From positions 1 through 64,000 of the forward strand of contig NZ_NTMR01000016.1 of assembly GCF_002307495.1 (NCBI RefSeq): a DNA stretch of 64,000 nt. The letters run 5' to 3'. The position numbers and the translations under genes are program-made. Shown in pieces: positions 31,634-39,959 of this stretch; the first letter of the stretch is position 1; each line of letters begins with the position of its first letter. This stretch comes from Pseudomonas abyssi. Its GTDB lineage: Bacteria > Pseudomonadota > Gammaproteobacteria > Pseudomonadales > Pseudomonadaceae. The notes under the pieces are model-generated. The model saw only the letters and a list, made by a program, of their open reading frames with translations. It was not told the DNA's origin and did not search any database.

Positions 31634-33973
31634 GCGCGGATCGCCCTCGCCTCTGAGCACCGCCTGTTCGGCCTTGCCGAGTAGGTCGTCCAGCGGCCGG
31701 TTGAGCAGCGCAGCCGCCTCGGCAACCAGATGCGCCCAGCTCTGCCGGTTGGCGAACTGCATGCCGAAGGTGTCCAGCGTGCCGCCGCGGTTGCGATAGC
31801 CGAGAAAGCGGCTGGTCTGCGGCCCGGTATCGAGGCGACGCAACACGCCAGTCATCACCTCGGCGTGACCGTGGCAGACAAACAGGCGACAGCGTGCGGC
31901 GGGGATGCGCCGGACGAGGTCGCTGTCGCTGTGCACCACCGCCTGTTCCAGCGTGTCGCGTGCTTCGCGCAGTCGACCCGGTTCGATCAGCACCACTTCG
32001 CTGCAGGGCACGCCGTGGTAGCGCAGGTGCCGGGCCGCGCGGCGTACCGCCTGCAGCTGGTAGGCGCCGATGGCCAGCAGCTGCAGCTCGGCGCCCGGAT
32101 CGGCGCTGAGGACGGCAAAACCGTTGTTGGCAGCGGCCTGCGCCTCAGGCACGGAGAGGCAGCTCTCAACCGGGTTTTTCGGTGCGACGATCAGTGCCAC
32201 CTGACCGTGGCTGGCGTAGACCTTGCGCATCACCGCGACCGCGCTGTGGCTGTCGACCGGAAAGTAGACCGGGGCACTGTCGCTCATCTCCTGCAGCCAG
32301 GCGTCGCACAGGGTCGGGTCCTGGTGGGACTGCTCGTTCTTACCGTTCTCCCAGGTGTGGGAGGTGGCAATGATCGGCACGCTTAGCCAGTTGGTCGGGC
32401 GGCCCAGCTCACGGGCGTGGCGACTGAAAATCAGCTCCTGACGCATGGCGCCGAGCATTTTCACGGCAAAGGCTTCGTAGCTGACGGCCAGGTTGATGCC
32501 CTGGCGGTTGGCCAGTGCGGCGGAAACCACCGCTTCTTCGTTGAGTGCGGTAATCACGCTGCCCTGCAACCCCTCGGCGATACCGTCCTCGGCGGCGGTA
32601 ACGCGGTGCAGCAGGTGGTCCAGAGTCTGGTTCATGCGGTTGCTGCGCATCTCGTCCGGGTTGCCAACGCGCACCCGCAGCTCGGGGTTGGCGCGAGTCA
32701 GGGCGCAGAACCACTGGTCGATGGCGGCCATCGGTGCATCGGGCTGCTCGATACTGATCGGCGGCAGCACCGGCGTGGCGACCTGAATCTGCGCCAGTGG
32801 GTGATCCTTCTCCTGCGGGCGCTGCTGCCCTGCGTGATTGCTTAACGCGGCAACTGCGGCGCGCAGCTCTGCCTCGCTGACATGCAGCGCGGCGATGCCC
32901 TGATTGAAGCGTTCGCGGGCGGCTGCGTCAGTGGCGGGGTTGTCGACCAGCGGCAGGTTGTGGGCGGCATTGGTGCCAGCCCCCGGAAAGCCGAAGCCCT
33001 TGACCGTTTCGGCAATGGCATAGGGCAGACGCACCGGGTACTCGGCATCGCCGTTAACGATAGCCTGGTGGGCGTCGCGCAGGGCGCGGCCCATGCTGAT
33101 GATTGCCCAGGCAAAGGCAGCCGGGTCGCGGCCATCGATGTCGATGGGGTCAAAACCGTTCAGCGCCAGATGCTCGCGCAGCCAGTCAACGCCGCCGACC
33201 TGGGCCATGGTTGAGCGCTGGTCGATGCGCCGGCCGTTGGCGATCATGATCGGCATGACCAGCCCGCTGTCTTCGCCGCGCCACCAGCGCGGCGCCCAGT
33301 CGCTGCCACGCTGCTCCTCGAAGGCGCCGTCGCTGAGGAAGGTCACCAGCTCTTGCCCTGGCAGCGGCATGTGCACGTATTGCAGCCCGGCAAAGCCGAG
33401 ATAGCCGCCCTCGCTGATGCCGCCACCGGTGTGCGGGTTGACGTGACTGCCCAGGGGCACCGCCGGACGGCCCTCGGCATCGATGGCATAGCTGTAAAAG
33501 TCCTGACAGAGCTGACTGAGCCCGGCGTCGCTGAATGGGTAGCGTTCGGCCTGCGCCGCTTCGGTGTTGCCCAGCAGCACGTTGACCGCATCAATCGCTG
33601 CCACGCAGTGCCCCTGCCCCATCAGCCAGCTGCGGGTGTTGCCGGTCAGGGCGTTGGCGAGCAGGTAGCCGACGTAGGCCGGCACCATGTTCAACGCGCC
33701 GCCGGTGTGGCCTTCGGGCTGGGGTTTGAAATCGCTCTGCGCGAGCGGGCGGCCGTCCAGGTAGACCTGACGTGCGTAGGTCATGTGCGCCACCTGGCGC
33801 ATCGCGGCGTTGCACACTCTGTCCGCCGCCTGCAGCAGGGTCAGCGCCTGTTCGCGGGAGCAGGTGCCGTCTGCGGCCAGGGCATCAAGCAGCGTATCGA
33901 TGCGCTCGCGGGTCAGAAAGTCGTGCTGGATGACGCCGAAGCCCTGGCTCCAGTTGTGCAATGTGTCGGTCAT
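31619..33973 (-). CDS. Divergent phosphoketolase-family protein (XFP-like)
   Basis: A 784-residue thiamine-diphosphate enzyme of normal phosphoketolase length. Family blocks include EGHTGGALNMVPAY, GQGHCVAAIDAVN, NPHTGGGISEGG, ETVKGFGFPG and NRMNQTL. Typical phosphoketolases carry GDGEAETG at the cofactor site; here it reads SDGAFEEQRG...ANGRRID. Databases call this branch xylulose 5-phosphate 3-epimerase or phosphoketolase; activity cannot be settled from sequence. The expected reaction would make acetyl phosphate from xylulose 5-phosphate. The ATG at 33973 has AAGGAG. Confidence 0.85.
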   Translation of the reverse strand: MTDTLHNWSQGFGVIQHDFLTRERIDTLLDALAADGTCSREQALTLLQAADRVCNAAMRQVAHMTYARQVYLDGRPLAQSDFKPQPEGHTGGALNMVPAYVGYLLANALTGNTRSWLMGQGHCVAAIDAVNVLLGNTEAAQAERYPFSDAGLSQLCQDFYSYAIDAEGRPAVPLGSHVNPHTGGGISEGGYLGFAGLQYVHMPLPGQELVTFLSDGAFEEQRGSDWAPRWWRGEDSGLVMPIMIANGRRIDQRSTMAQVGGVDWLREHLALNGFDPIDIDGRDPAAFAWAIISMGRALRDAHQAIVNGDAEYPVRLPYAIAETVKGFGFPGAGTNAAHNLPLVDNPATDAAARERFNQGIAALHVSEAELRAAVAALSNHAGQQRPQEKDHPLAQIQVATPVLPPISIEQPDAPMAAIDQWFCALTRANPELRVRVGNPDEMRSNRMNQTLDHLLHRVTAAEDGIAEGLQGSVITALNEEAVVSAALANRQGINLAVSYEAFAVKMLGAMRQELIFSRHARELGRPTNWLSVPIIATSHTWENGKNEQSHQDPTLCDAWLQEMSDSAPVYFPVDSHSAVAVMRKVYASHGQVALIVAPKNPVESCLSVPEAQAAANNGFAVLSADPGAELQLLAIGAYQLQAVRRAARHLRYHGVPCSEVVLIEPGRLREARDTLEQAVVHSDSDLVRRIPAARCRLFVCHGHAEVMTGVLRRLDTGPQTSRFLGYRNRGGTLDTFGMQFANRQSWAHLVAEAAALLNRPLDDLLGKAEQAVLRGEGDPRLLAR

Positions 33974-34138
33974 GATGGTCTCCTTGCCCTGTCTGTTTGC
34001 CACCCTAGCAGAGATTGGCGTGACCACCTTGCGCTGGGTCAGGGTTACGGTGGCGACGATGTGCCGGTGTGGCGGGGCTGGCGCCTGCTCTGCGTAGTAC
34101 ACTGCCGCCTGACCTATTATCGCCTCAGGGATTCAGCC

Positions 34139-34723
34139 ATGCCGGCCGCCGCCAAACACCGGGAACATCTGATACAGACCGCCGCCAAGCTGTTTCGTCA
34201 GCGTGGTTATGCTGCCACCGGTCTTAACGACATCCTGCGCGAGAGCGGCGCACCCAAGGGCTCGCTCTACCATTACTTTCCTGGTGGCAAGGAGGAGCTG
34301 GGTGTGGCGGCGGTGCGCTGGGCTGGCGAGCGTGGCCGCAACACCCTGGCACAGATGGCGGCTGAGGCGACAGACACGCCGACGCTGCTGAGGGCCTATG
34401 CCGCGCAGCTGGCCGGCTGGATGTCGGCTTCCGATTATCGTGACGGCTGTCCCATTGCGACCTGCCTGCTGGAAACGGCGCCTGCGTCCTCGGCTATGAC
34501 GGTCGCCGGTCGTACCGTTTTTGCTGACTGGTGCGCGGTGCTGCAGCAGGCGCTGCAACGCGATGGTCTGGATGAGGACGCCGCGCGGCGTCTGGCGCAA
34601 CTGGCCGTCGCCAGTCTGGAGGGCGCTTTGCTGCTGGCGCGGGTGGCCGGCAGCGACCAGCCGATTGTCGAGACAGCCGAAGAGGTTGCGGCGCTGGTGC
34701 GTCTGCGTATGGCAGCGGTGTAA
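34139..34723 (+). CDS. TetR/AcrR family regulator (LmrA/YxaF-like), paralogue of 6413-7006
   Basis: A 194-residue repressor with HTH in residues about 8-55 (HLIQTAAKLFRQRGYAATGLNDILRESGAPKGSLYHYFPGGKEEL) and the C-terminal GCPIATCLLE pattern of the LmrA group. HTH recognition helix and ligand-domain motif match the TetR protein at 6413, and both precede a PaaI thioesterase and a TAGAC-type operator. A -10-like TATTAT lies at 34115-34120. It probably represses the thioesterase at 34837. Confidence 0.88.
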   Translation: MPAAAKHREHLIQTAAKLFRQRGYAATGLNDILRESGAPKGSLYHYFPGGKEELGVAAVRWAGERGRNTLAQMAAEATDTPTLLRAYAAQLAGWMSASDYRDGCPIATCLLETAPASSAMTVAGRTVFADWCAVLQQALQRDGLDEDAARRLAQLAVASLEGALLLARVAGSDQPIVETAEEVAALVRLRMAAV

Positions 34724-34799
34724 CCTCGCGCCACTTTGCTGCTGCCATTCAGCGTCGCTATATCCGTTTGTGTGACAGGGCGAATACGCTGAAATTATA

Positions 34800-34811
34800 T
34801 AGACTGGTCTA
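34800..34811. promoter_or_regulatory. TetR operator TAGACTGGTCTA before PaaI gene
   Basis: Five-base arms TAGAC/GTCTA flank TG. The arms match those of the longer operator at 7017-7034 (TAGAC...GTCTA), but the centre is 4 bp shorter. It sits 25 bp before the PaaI start codon and is probably bound by the TetR protein encoded just upstream. Confidence 0.6.
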
Positions 34812-34836
34812 CATCATCCAGAGGAGGAGTGTTGCC

Positions 34837-35256
34837 ATGTCCAGTTCAGCTATCCCCGATGGTTTTACCCGTCACACCCGGCGCAGCGGTTTGACTGACC
34901 CCTGGGAGCCGCTGTACGCCATGCAGCGCGCTGACGGGCTGAGCCTTGGACTACGCGCCGCCGAGGCGCATGCCAACAGCCGTGGATTTGTGCACGGCGG
35001 CCTGATCTCGGCGTTGGCCGACAATGCCATGGGGCTGAGCTGCGCGCGGCAGCTGACGGAGATCAGCGGGCTGGTAACGGTGAATCTATCGCTGGATTTT
35101 CTCGGTACCGCACGGTGCGAGCAGTGGCTGGAGGTGCGGGCGACGGTGCGCAAGACGGGCCGCAGCCTGTGCTTTGCCGAGGCGCTGGTGCTGGCAGACG
35201 GAGAGGTGTGTGCACGGGCCAGTGGCGTGTTCAAGGTGATGCTCGCGGCAACCTGA
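34837..35256 (+). CDS. PaaI family thioesterase
   Basis: A 139-residue hotdog-fold protein with ANSRGFVHGGLISALADNAMG (about residues 46-66), the HGG turn and helix Asp of PaaI-type thioesterases, then LVTVNLSLDFLGTA. It should release CoA from an acyl thioester; substrate unknown. GAGGAGGAG at 34821-34829 supports the ATG at 34837. It is the second PaaI gene of the window to be paired with an LmrA-like TetR gene, but the two PaaI proteins are not closely similar. Confidence 0.88.
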   Translation: MSSSAIPDGFTRHTRRSGLTDPWEPLYAMQRADGLSLGLRAAEAHANSRGFVHGGLISALADNAMGLSCARQLTEISGLVTVNLSLDFLGTARCEQWLEVRATVRKTGRSLCFAEALVLADGEVCARASGVFKVMLAAT

Positions 35257-35281
35257 TCAAAGACTGAGGGCAGATACGACA

Positions 35282-35303
35282 GCACCCGCCAGAAGGCGGG
35301 TGC
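35282..35303. terminator. Hairpin between convergent PaaI and DUF1328 genes
   Basis: GCACCCGCC and GGCGGGTGC form a perfect 9-bp stem with loop AGAA. No T-run follows on either strand, so it is a weak intrinsic terminator or a 3'-end stabilising hairpin. Confidence 0.55.
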
Positions 35304-35324
35304 GGGGTCATTCATCGCAGGTCG

Positions 35325-35489
35325 CTATAACTTGGGTCGGCGTCCCAGGATGAAGGAAACAATGAACAGCACCAGGAAGACCAGGAACAGGATTTTGGCG
35401 ATCCCTGTCGCGGTGCCAGCAATACCACCGAAGCCCAGTACCGCAGCGATGATGGCGATAATCAGGAAAGTAATAGCCCAACTAAGCAT
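35325..35489 (-). CDS. DUF1328 family small membrane protein
   Basis: A 54-residue protein, [20 protein letters not shown] at the start, with two membrane helices separated by a glycine-rich turn ([13 protein letters not shown]), the hallmark of DUF1328 (YtjA-like). The ATG at 35489 has AAAAGGAG upstream; a longer frame start at 35510 does not. In pseudomonads such genes belong to envelope or general stress sets, as its neighbours here also suggest; biochemical role unknown. Confidence 0.88.
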   Translation of the reverse strand: MLSWAITFLIIAIIAAVLGFGGIAGTATGIAKILFLVFLVLFIVSFILGRRPKL

Positions 35490-35584
35490 GGTGTTTCTCC
35501 TTTTCGACAAGCTTGCGGCGTGATCGCTCCGGCCTGATCTGACGGGTCACCGCCAGCGCAAAGGCGGGCGGCGACCGGTAATGG

Positions 35585-36016
35585 TTACTGTGCCTTTTTC
35601 AGATCGCGCATGCGGTCGTGGCAGGCGCGTACCTTGGGCAGCAGCGGTGCCACATCGGCGCGCAGGTCGGGCTCGTGGGCGTCCATGGCGTCTTCAAAAG
35701 CGTGCAGGATGCGGTCTTCCGCTTCTTCCAGCTGCGCGATGTAGGTGGCACCTTCGTCGCTGGACAGCTTGGCGCGGGTATCGGCATACACTTCACGCAG
35801 TTTGCCGGTCAGGGTGCCGCCGGTGGCCGGGGTGTCGGCGTTGGCAGCGACCTTGCCCTGCAGGGCGGCGATGACTTCAGTCTTGGCCTGGGCCATGTCA
35901 GTGAACAGCGCCTTGAGTTGCGGCTCTTTGACTTCGTCACGGGCATGCTCGTAAAAGCGCTTGCCGTCGCGGGTGACTTCAATCAGGTCATTCAGTTCTT
36001 CAGTCTTGTTGCTCAT
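35585..36016 (-). CDS. PA2169-family four-helix-bundle protein (DUF2383)
   Basis: A 143-residue helical protein. The DUF2383 ferritin-like bundle shows in LNDLIEVTRDGKRFYEHARDEV (about residues 8-29) and the later EEAEDRILHAFEDAM helix. It resembles PA2169 of P. aeruginosa, a stress-linked protein. Metal-binding residues of true ferritins are not obvious. ATG 36016 has AAGGAT at normal distance. It sits among BON-domain and DUF1328 genes, consistent with a shared stress role. Confidence 0.85.
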   Translation of the reverse strand: MSNKTEELNDLIEVTRDGKRFYEHARDEVKEPQLKALFTDMAQAKTEVIAALQGKVAANADTPATGGTLTGKLREVYADTRAKLSSDEGATYIAQLEEAEDRILHAFEDAMDAHEPDLRADVAPLLPKVRACHDRMRDLKKAQ

Positions 36017-36075
36017 GATCCGTATCCTTCTGTTGGGTGCGTAAAACACGGTTCTGCTTCAAGCTTCAGGGTGAG

Positions 36076-36096
36076 GGCCGGCCCGTCGGGCCGGCC
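36076..36096. terminator. GC-rich hairpin after the BON gene
   Basis: GGCCGGCCC (36076-36084) pairs with GGGCCGGCC (36088-36096) around GTC. It starts 7 bp beyond the BON-protein stop on the minus strand. No T-run follows, so it may stabilise the 3' end as much as stop transcription. Confidence 0.55.
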
Positions 36097-36102
36097 ACCG
36101 GA

Positions 36103-36933
36103 TTAGCTGGCAGTGCGCAGGTTCTCTGCGGTCACTTCCTTCACGCCTTTGATGTTTTCGGCGGTCTGGATAGCCAGATCTTTCTCTTCGCTGGACATTA
36201 CGGTGCCGCTCAGGGCGACAACGCCGTTCTTGGTGTCAACCGAGATATCCAGGCCACTCAGGTTGCTGCTCAGCAGATAGCTGGATTTGATCTTGCTGGT
36301 GATCCAGGCATCGCTGATGGCCTCGCCGGCGTCATCGGCTGCGTTCTGTGCCTTGGCGGCAGCGGTCGCATCGGCGTTGACGCGGATTTCGTTATCGACG
36401 CGGTGCACGCCGTCGGTGTCTTTGGCCAGCATGCCGGCCAGGTCCTTGGCTTCGTCGCTCTGGGCGGTACCGCTCAGGGTGACCACACCGTTGTTGGTGG
36501 TGACATCGATGTCCAGACCTTCAGTGTTGCTGTTCCACAGCAGCTTGGATTTGATGGTCGCTGTGGTGGTGGCGTTGCTGAAGCTGGTAGACAGCGGCGG
36601 GTTGCCCTCAGTGCGCTCCTTGCGCTCGGCGTCCGGGTTGACCTGCAGCTGGTTGTCAACGCGCTGGATGCCGTCGATGTCCTTGGCAACCTGTTCTGCC
36701 AGGTCGCGGTCGACGTCACTTTCCACATCACCGGTCAGGGTGGCGACACCGTTTTCGACGTCGACATCAATGGTGAAGGGGTTGAGGTGACGGTTCAGGG
36801 TGATGGCGGTCCAGATAGAGCCTTCCTGGCGGGCTTCGGTCAGGTCACCGTCATCAGCGTGTGCGGCCATTGACGTCATGCTCAGTACGCTGGCGGTGGC
36901 GGTAGCAATGGCAAGTGTTTTCAGCTTGTTCAT
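36103..36933 (-). CDS. Periplasmic protein with three BON domains
   Basis: A 276-residue protein with a signal peptide (residues 1-26, cleavage at AHADD) and three BON domains (about 30-98, 115-188, 205-275), each ending in a GV.TL.G.V-type strand followed by an amphipathic helix. BON domains bind phospholipid or protect the envelope, as in OsmY, its nearest known relative. Position beside DUF1328 and DUF2383 genes fits osmotic or envelope stress. CAGGAG precedes the start. Upstream (36934-37246) shows a 13-bp palindrome GTGCAATTTGCAC but no other recognised feature. Confidence 0.88.
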   Translation of the reverse strand: MNKLKTLAIATATASVLSMTSMAAHADDGDLTEARQEGSIWTAITLNRHLNPFTIDVDVENGVATLTGDVESDVDRDLAEQVAKDIDGIQRVDNQLQVNPDAERKERTEGNPPLSTSFSNATTTATIKSKLLWNSNTEGLDIDVTTNNGVVTLSGTAQSDEAKDLAGMLAKDTDGVHRVDNEIRVNADATAAAKAQNAADDAGEAISDAWITSKIKSSYLLSSNLSGLDISVDTKNGVVALSGTVMSSEEKDLAIQTAENIKGVKEVTAENLRTAS

Positions 36934-37246
36934 GGGTGTTTCTCCTGTTCTCGCTTTGTCCGTATCCGGCCTATCGGTGACCGTTGCATGGAATATTGCA
37001 GAGGCCGTGCCAGCTTTTTGGTTTTTATAAAACCCTTTAAAATCAATTGTTTGTGTTTAACTGCTGGCCCGTTGACCTGTGCGCATTGCACGACGGAGAA
37101 AATTTGGCCGTGCAATTTGCACGCTTTTTCCGTGTCAATAATCGGCAAGCGCGACCAAAGGGCCTGATACGGTCATGGTCGGGCAGCAGTCAGCCTGGCG
37201 TCGCGCTACACTGGGGGCCGGTACCATCACCATCGGAGTACTTCTC
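36934..37246. other. Divergent intergenic region between BON and DUF4136 genes
   Basis: 313 bp without a gene. It has an AT-rich patch (about 37018-37060) likely to hold the promoters, and a palindrome GTGCAATTTGCAC at 37110-37122 whose half GTGCAA is echoed as TTGCAC at 37086-37091. I could not identify a sigma-factor consensus with confidence. Confidence 0.5.
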
Positions 37247-37804
37247 ATGCGTCTTCATCATGTGTTTCTGTTGCCCTGTGTTCTCGTCCTGGCGGCTTGT
37301 CAGACCACCATCAAGCCGGACTACGACACCAGCTATGACTTCTCTACCAGCCAGACCTGGCAATGGGCTGAACCCCAGGTCACCTTTACGCCCGCCGAAG
37401 ATCCGCGCCTGAGCAGCGACCTGACCGCTGAACGCATTAAGCAGGCGGTGGCGGAGGGGCTGGACGCCCGCGGCCTGCGCCCGGTGCGGGAAGGTCAGAC
37501 GGCAGATTTGTCGGTCAAGACCTATGTTGTGGTGGAAAACCGTGAAGAGAACGTGAGCACCAGCTTTGGCGGCTACTGGGGCTGGGGTGGTGGTTTCTGG
37601 GGTGGTCCGTCGATTCAGACCTATCCCTCGGACTACAAGGAGATCACCTTGCAGATCGACCTGCTGGACCCGGCCAGCGGTCGTCTGGTTTGGCGTGGCA
37701 GCGAAAGCGAGCGCCTGAGCTCCTCGCCGCAGACCCCGGCCAAGCGTGACGAGCAGGCCCGGCGCATGACGGGGCGAGTGCTGGAAGCCTTTCCGCCTTA
37801 TTGA
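37247..37804 (+). CDS. DUF4136 family lipoprotein
   Basis: A 185-residue outer-envelope lipoprotein: signal MRLHHVFLLPCVLVLAAC with the lipobox LAAC (Cys at 18), then DUF4136 with the N-terminal DYDTSYDFSTSQTWQW block and a Gly/Trp-rich loop (GGYWGWGGGFWGG, about residues 108-120) before a C-terminal helix. Function unknown. CGGAG precedes the ATG at 37247; 37175 has no support. Divergent from the BON gene and part of the same envelope cluster by position. Confidence 0.87.
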   Translation: MRLHHVFLLPCVLVLAACQTTIKPDYDTSYDFSTSQTWQWAEPQVTFTPAEDPRLSSDLTAERIKQAVAEGLDARGLRPVREGQTADLSVKTYVVVENREENVSTSFGGYWGWGGGFWGGPSIQTYPSDYKEITLQIDLLDPASGRLVWRGSESERLSSSPQTPAKRDEQARRMTGRVLEAFPPY

Positions 37805-37865
37805 ATGAGGCTTAAAGCCCATCCAGGATGACGCAACCCCGCTTTACGTAAAGGCAGGTTGCTGG

Positions 37866-37892
37866 CCCCTTGGCTTGCCGTAAAAGGCGAAA
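37866..37892 (-). repeat. End fragment of the dispersed 220-bp element
   Basis: CCCTTGGCTTGCCGTAAAAGGCGAAAG matches the end of copy D with one change (CTTGCC for CTCGCC). The preceding 37830-37865 no longer follows the element, so this is a decayed or truncated copy. It again lies in a convergent gap. Confidence 0.7.
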
Positions 37893-37964
37893 GACCGAGT
37901 TCGCGAAAGCACCAGGTGGTAGCTGGCCCAGCTGGTGTACCGCTGGTTAATTCATGAAGAATAA

Positions 37965-38001
37965 AAAACGCGGATGGCATGCGTGGTGCCATCCGCGTTT
38001 T
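37965..38001. terminator. Bidirectional terminator, 15-bp stem
   Basis: AAAACGCGGATGGCA (37965-37979) pairs perfectly with TGCCATCCGCGTTTT (37987-38001), loop of 7. A/T ends on both sides give it U-runs in both directions, fitting its place between DUF4136 (+) and the acyl-CoA dehydrogenase (-). Confidence 0.88.
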
Positions 38002-38044
38002 CTCTTCTGTCAGGCCGGCACCAGCGTGCCGGCCACGCCTGAAG

Positions 38045-39847
38045 TCAGAACCAGGCGTCCTGCATGTCGTAGGTCAGGCGGTTGCCGCTGCGCAGCAGTT
38101 GCGCCTGGCTGGCCAGACCGGCCAGTTCCCAGTCCATGAAGTAACGCGCGGCGTGCAGCTTGCCCTGGTAGAAGTCGGCTTCGCTGTCGGCGGCGCCGGC
38201 CTCCAGTGCGCGTTCGGCCACCAGTGCCTGCCGCAGCCAGATCCAGCCGACGACTACGCGGCCGAACAGGTCCAGATAGGCGGTGGCGTTGGCCAGGCCC
38301 AGGTCTACATCCGCAGCGACCTGTGCCTGCAGTTCCGGGCTGAGCTGCTCGAGAATGCCCAGCGCGTCGTTCAATGCGGCAGCCAGACCGGCGCACTTTT
38401 TGGTGCTGGCGGCCTCATTGATGCTGGCGCGCGCGGCGTCGAGGAACAGGCGATAGCCCTTGCCACCACGCTGACCCAGCTTGCGGCCCAGCAGATCGAG
38501 GCCGTGGATGCCTTCGGTGCCCTCGTGGATCGGGTTCAGGCGGTTGTCGCGGTAGTACTGCTCCAGCGGGTACTCACGGATATAGCCGGAGCCGCCGAGA
38601 ATCTGAATGCCCAGATCGGAGGCAATCACGCCGTACTTGGACGGATACGACTTGACCATCGGAATCAGCAGGTCGAGCAGCTCGGCAGCCTCGGCACGCT
38701 CGGCCTCGGTCGGCGCGGTGTGCGAGTCCTCGAACAGGCTGCTGGCGTACAGGCACAGACTCAGACTGCCTTCGGCGTAGACCTTCTGTTGCAGCAGCAT
38801 ACGGCGGACGTCAGCGTGCTGGACGATGCGCACCTGCGGTGCCAGCGGGTCTTTGCTGCCGGGCAGACGGCCCTGCGGGCGCTCACGGGCGTAGTCCAGG
38901 GCATGGATGTAGCTCTGATAGGCCAGTACGGAGGCGCCAAGGGCAACGCCGATACGGGCTTCGTTCATCATCTGGAACATGTACGACAGGCCCTTGTGGG
39001 CCTCGCCGACCAGATAGCCGACCGCACCGCCCTTCTCACCGAAGCTCAGTACGGTAGAGGTGGTGTTGCGGTAACCCATCTTGTGCAGCAGACCGGCCAG
39101 TGCGACGTCGTTGCGCGCACCCAGGCTGCCGTCTTCGTTGACCAGCACCTTGGGTACCAGGAACAGGGAAATGCCCTTGACCCCGGCGGGTGCGCCTTCG
39201 ATGCGGGCCAGCACCATGTGCACGATGTTGTCGGTCAGTTCGTGGTCACCGCCGGAGATAAACATCTTCTGGCCGAACACGCGGTAGCTGCCGTCGTCTG
39301 CAGGGCGCGCGGTGGTGCGGATGTCGCCCAGCGCCGAACCTTGACCCGGCTCGGTCAGCGCCATGGTGCCGCTGTAACGGCCGTCCAGCATCGGCGGCAG
39401 GAAACGCTCGCGCAGCTCATCGCTGGCGAAGCTCTTGACCAGGTTGGCCGAGCCGATGGTCAGGAAGGAATAGCCGGAAGTGGAGATGTTGGCGGCGCTG
39501 AAGTACGCCACGCAGGTGCGCAGGATGACTTCCGGCAGCTGCAGGCCACCGTCTTCGGCATCGTGGTGCGCGGCGTGGAAACCGGCCTCGGCCAGGGCAT
39601 TCCAGGCGGCCTTGGTTTCCGGGATCAGAGTGACCTTTTCACCGTCGAAGGTCGGCTCGTTGGCGTCCCCTTTCTGGTTGTGCGGGGCAAGGTACTCGGC
39701 GGCGATACCACGGGCGGTTTCCAGCGTGGCGTCGAAGACGGCGCGGTCGTGCTCGGCGTAGCGCGGTCGCTCTAGCAGCGCCTCGGTGTCGAGCATTTCG
39801 TAGAGCTGGAAGTTCAGCTCGCGTTCGTTGAGCAGCTTGTCAGTCAT
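38045..39847 (-). CDS. Acyl-CoA dehydrogenase (long form with C-terminal extension)
   Basis: A 600-residue FAD enzyme of the AcdA/DmdC-like branch, longer than the usual 380-400. It has MALTEPGQGSALGDIRTTA (FAD/substrate, about residues 162-180), EARIGVALGA, the C-terminal QILGGSGYIREYPLEQYYRDNRLNPIHEGTEGI (about 428-460) with the expected catalytic Glu, then a 130-residue helical extension. It oxidises an acyl-CoA to the enoyl form; chain preference unknown. Start at 39847 (GAGGTCACC upstream). A LAL regulator follows. Confidence 0.9.
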   Translation of the reverse strand: MTDKLLNERELNFQLYEMLDTEALLERPRYAEHDRAVFDATLETARGIAAEYLAPHNQKGDANEPTFDGEKVTLIPETKAAWNALAEAGFHAAHHDAEDGGLQLPEVILRTCVAYFSAANISTSGYSFLTIGSANLVKSFASDELRERFLPPMLDGRYSGTMALTEPGQGSALGDIRTTARPADDGSYRVFGQKMFISGGDHELTDNIVHMVLARIEGAPAGVKGISLFLVPKVLVNEDGSLGARNDVALAGLLHKMGYRNTTSTVLSFGEKGGAVGYLVGEAHKGLSYMFQMMNEARIGVALGASVLAYQSYIHALDYARERPQGRLPGSKDPLAPQVRIVQHADVRRMLLQQKVYAEGSLSLCLYASSLFEDSHTAPTEAERAEAAELLDLLIPMVKSYPSKYGVIASDLGIQILGGSGYIREYPLEQYYRDNRLNPIHEGTEGIHGLDLLGRKLGQRGGKGYRLFLDAARASINEAASTKKCAGLAAALNDALGILEQLSPELQAQVAADVDLGLANATAYLDLFGRVVVGWIWLRQALVAERALEAGAADSEADFYQGKLHAARYFMDWELAGLASQAQLLRSGNRLTYDMQDAWF

Positions 39848-39959
39848 GGTGACCTCGTGGGCGGGGTGAAACACGTTGTGCTTTTTAGCAAAGTGCCTGA
39901 CCTGGCGCGTCCAACCAAGGGTGGATTTTCAGGGTGGAGATGGGTGGAGAAAAATGTCG

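Noticed and set aside
36076-36096. Strong Rho-independent terminator after the BON gene
   Set aside because: The hairpin is perfect but no U-run follows on the minus strand, so it is listed with low confidence only.
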